Shown here: positions 62,373 through 64,000 of the stretch, piece by piece
How the letters are laid out: every line of letters begins with the position of its first letter
Position numbering within the stretch: the first letter of the stretch is position 1
From: Cupriavidus basilensis OR16
Lineage (GTDB): Bacteria > Pseudomonadota > Gammaproteobacteria > Burkholderiales > Burkholderiaceae
DNA: 64,000 nt
Reading direction: 5' to 3'
NCBI RefSeq assembly: GCF_000243095.1
Contig: NZ_AHJE01000045.1
Coordinates: 36,831-100,830 of the forward strand
Notes under the pieces: model-generated
Databases searched by the model: none
What the model was told of the DNA's origin: nothing
What the model saw: the letters and a program-made list of their open reading frames with translations, nothing else
Program-made: the position numbers and the translations under genes

Positions 62373-63404
62373 TCACTTCAGGTTTTCTCCCCAGTAGGCT
62401 TCGATCTGCTTGACCAGCCCGGGTGGCAGTGCCACGTAGTGCTCTGCCGCGGCATCAGCCTGCCCGTCATTCAGTGCCCACCGGAAAAACGCGAGTGCTG
62501 CCTTGGAGTTGGCGGCATTTTTCGGGTCCTTGGGCATGATGACGAACACGGCGCCGGTGATTGGCCACGCTCGCGCGCCGGGCGCGTCGGTGATGACTTG
62601 ATAGAAGTCGGAGTGCTGGCTCCAGTCCGCTGACGCCACCGCTGCGCTGAAGCTCTCCCGTGCCGGCTCGACAAACGCACCCTCCCGGTTTCGCACGGAT
62701 GTGTAGGGCAGCTTGCGTTGCAGCGCGTAAGTCAACTCGACATAGCCAATGGCCCCTTTGACATTCTTGATGTAGGTGGCCACGCCCTCGTTGCCATTGG
62801 CGCCGACGCCTGCCGGCCATTTGACGGTGGTGCCCGCGCCCACGCTGCCTTTCCATTCGTCGCTGACCTTGGACAGGTAGTCGGCCCAGTTGAAGGTCGT
62901 GCCGGAACTGTCGCTGCGATGCACGACCAGGATCTTCTGATTGGGGAATTGGATGCCGGGGTTGATCCCGCTGATGGCGGGGTCATCCCAGTTGGCGATC
63001 TTGCCCAGGTAGATATCCGCCAGCACCTTGCCCGTAAAACGGACCTGGCCCGCGGCCACGCCATCCAGATTGACAATGGGCACTACGCCGCCAACTACCA
63101 GCGGAAACTGGACCAGCCCGGCGGCGCGTAATTCGTCCGGCTTGAGCGGCATGTCGGAGGCGCCGAAGGTGACATTGGCGGCCTTGATCTGCCGGATGCC
63201 ATTGCCCGAGCCGGTGGGCTGGTAGTTCACCTCCAGGCCGGTCTTGGTGTAGTAGGTGGCGGCCCATTTGACCAGCAGGGGGTAGACGAAGGTGGAGCCT
63301 GCGCCGGTGATATCGCCAGCATGCGCGGACAGCGCACAGCCAGCGAGCAGGCAGGCGAGCGTGGCGTGGCGCTTCACGTTCTGCCAGAAGAGGATCGGAG
63401 CCAT
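62373..63404 (-). CDS. pstS: Phosphate ABC transporter substrate-binding protein
   Basis: A 343-aa periplasmic phosphate-binding protein. Signal peptide MAPILFWQNVKRHATLACLL up to AHAGDITG, then GAGSTFVYPLLVKWA, PTGSGNGIRQIKAANVTFGA and the phosphate loop VVHRSDSSGTTFNWADYL. The length and order match PstS. The ATG at 63404 fits the signal. No pstCAB genes lie in the window; the rest of the system must be elsewhere or beyond it. It is probably under PhoB control, but no clear pho box was found by eye. Confidence 0.93.
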   Translation of the reverse strand: MAPILFWQNVKRHATLACLLAGCALSAHAGDITGAGSTFVYPLLVKWAATYYTKTGLEVNYQPTGSGNGIRQIKAANVTFGASDMPLKPDELRAAGLVQFPLVVGGVVPIVNLDGVAAGQVRFTGKVLADIYLGKIANWDDPAISGINPGIQFPNQKILVVHRSDSSGTTFNWADYLSKVSDEWKGSVGAGTTVKWPAGVGANGNEGVATYIKNVKGAIGYVELTYALQRKLPYTSVRNREGAFVEPARESFSAAVASADWSQHSDFYQVITDAPGARAWPITGAVFVIMPKDPKNAANSKAALAFFRWALNDGQADAAAEHYVALPPGLVKQIEAYWGENLK

Positions 63405-63617
63405 TTTGCAACCTCTCAGGCTTGTCAGTGAGGAGCGCATGTCCTGCACGTAGCGCATCCGCAGCGCGGTCCGCCGGGGAGGCCTTTTTCCTATCCTAGC
63501 ACTCGCAGCCTTGTAACCAGCAAGGCGTTTTTTTGCCATTGCGATGGCGCGGGCAACGGTGCGTCACCGTTCTGTCATGGGGGCGTCGCCGCGTTGTCAT
63601 GATGGCTTGCCGGGGCC

Positions 63618-64000
63618 CTATTTTTCGGCTATCCAGCGTGCCACGGCCTGCACCACTTGTGGCTCGATCCCGTTGAACCCGTGATATGCCATGGCCTCGC
63701 ACGGATCGCCCACATTCCTGCCGCCAGCGAAGTGGATCAGTCCGGCCTTGGGGGTTTTGGCGAGCTTGTCCATCAGTCCTTGCACCTCGCCGTACGGGCA
63801 CTGCTTGCAGCCGTCCTGTTCGTGATGGACGACGAGCACGGGTATCGAGAGTTTCTCGAGGTCCATCGCCGGCACTTGTTGGCCGCGATCGTCGCGCAGG
63901 ATGGTGGCGGTCAGCACGATGCCGTCGGGGCCGCCACCGTCCGCCAGCCGGATAGCGGTGGCCGCCACCGACTGGGTGCCGCGGCTGGTGCCGACCAGCC
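63618..64000 (-). CDS. Alpha/beta hydrolase, 5' end outside window
   Basis: The visible C-terminal 127 residues begin LVGTSRGTQSVAATAIRLAD with a G-x-S-x-G nucleophile elbow at the window edge. They continue IPVLVVHHEQDGCKQCPYGE with the acidic residue, and have a His in MAYHGFNGIEPQVVQAVARW. This is a hydrolase of the dienelactone or lysophospholipase-like kind. The frame is open to base 64000, so the first half lies outside. The family call is safe; the substrate is unknown. Confidence 0.72.
   Translation of the reverse strand, partial: LVGTSRGTQSVAATAIRLADGGGPDGIVLTATILRDDRGQQVPAMDLEKLSIPVLVVHHEQDGCKQCPYGEVQGLMDKLAKTPKAGLIHFAGGRNVGDPCEAMAYHGFNGIEPQVVQAVARWIAEK

Overview
The window is high-GC DNA with long runs of LysR, TetR and MarR regulators, a Bug-type (tripartite tricarboxylate) binding protein, a two-partner secretion transporter, a long-form isocitrate lyase and LrgAB. 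This points to a betaproteobacterium of the Burkholderiales, most likely Cupriavidus or a close relative. That assignment is inference from gene content; no rRNA or tRNA gene was recognised.

Layout. 1-3.5 kb: a lipoprotein end, a TpsB transporter, a 48-codon scrap of its filamentous-haemagglutinin-like partner and two AT-richer orphan genes, one with a premature stop. 3.5-12.4 kb: mostly intact genes: Nudix, GrpB, LysR with divergent lrgA/lrgB, a three-gene cluster (Bug protein, URO-D-like protein, thiol-dioxygenase-like cupin) with a divergent LysR gene, and a TPR protein. 12.6-18.4 kb: a MarR/DUF1330 cassette inside a 1,040-bp duplicated segment, then a TetR-controlled aldehyde dehydrogenase operon that ends in broken genes. 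18.5-22.5 kb: isocitrate lyase, an MFS exporter and glutaminase, each damaged by internal deletions. 22.7-31 kb: HipBA, a BPL_N protein, a LysE-type exporter, small phage-like ORFs, a HdeD-like fusion protein and a secreted EEP-family protein, with glyoxalase and EamA remnants between them. 31-41 kb: an IS91 transposase fragment, a beta-propeller protein and a remnant of its paralogue, an MFS/cyclophilin-like/LysR group, the second copy of the duplication and, abutting it, an IS91-type transposase with a tyrosine recombinase. 41-44.5 kb: DUF3626 and a gene graveyard of transposase, MFS and GntR scraps and a deleted hydrolase. 44-57 kb: small detoxification and catabolic genes with local regulators, and a Cys-rich DUF2946/outer-membrane/TlpA group. 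57.3-60.8 kb: an isochorismatase/UBP-zinc-finger/OsmC cluster bracketed by two halves of a repeat that is contiguous at 44.3-44.5 kb. 60.9-64 kb: cdh, pstS and the end of an alpha/beta hydrolase.

The main theme is mosaicism and decay. Many intact regulator-target pairs still carry their operators. Between them lie at least six genes with internal deletions or frameshifts and about ten short remnants of other genes. Whether the deletions are real or assembly artefacts is the first thing to settle, because several hit ordinary metabolic genes.
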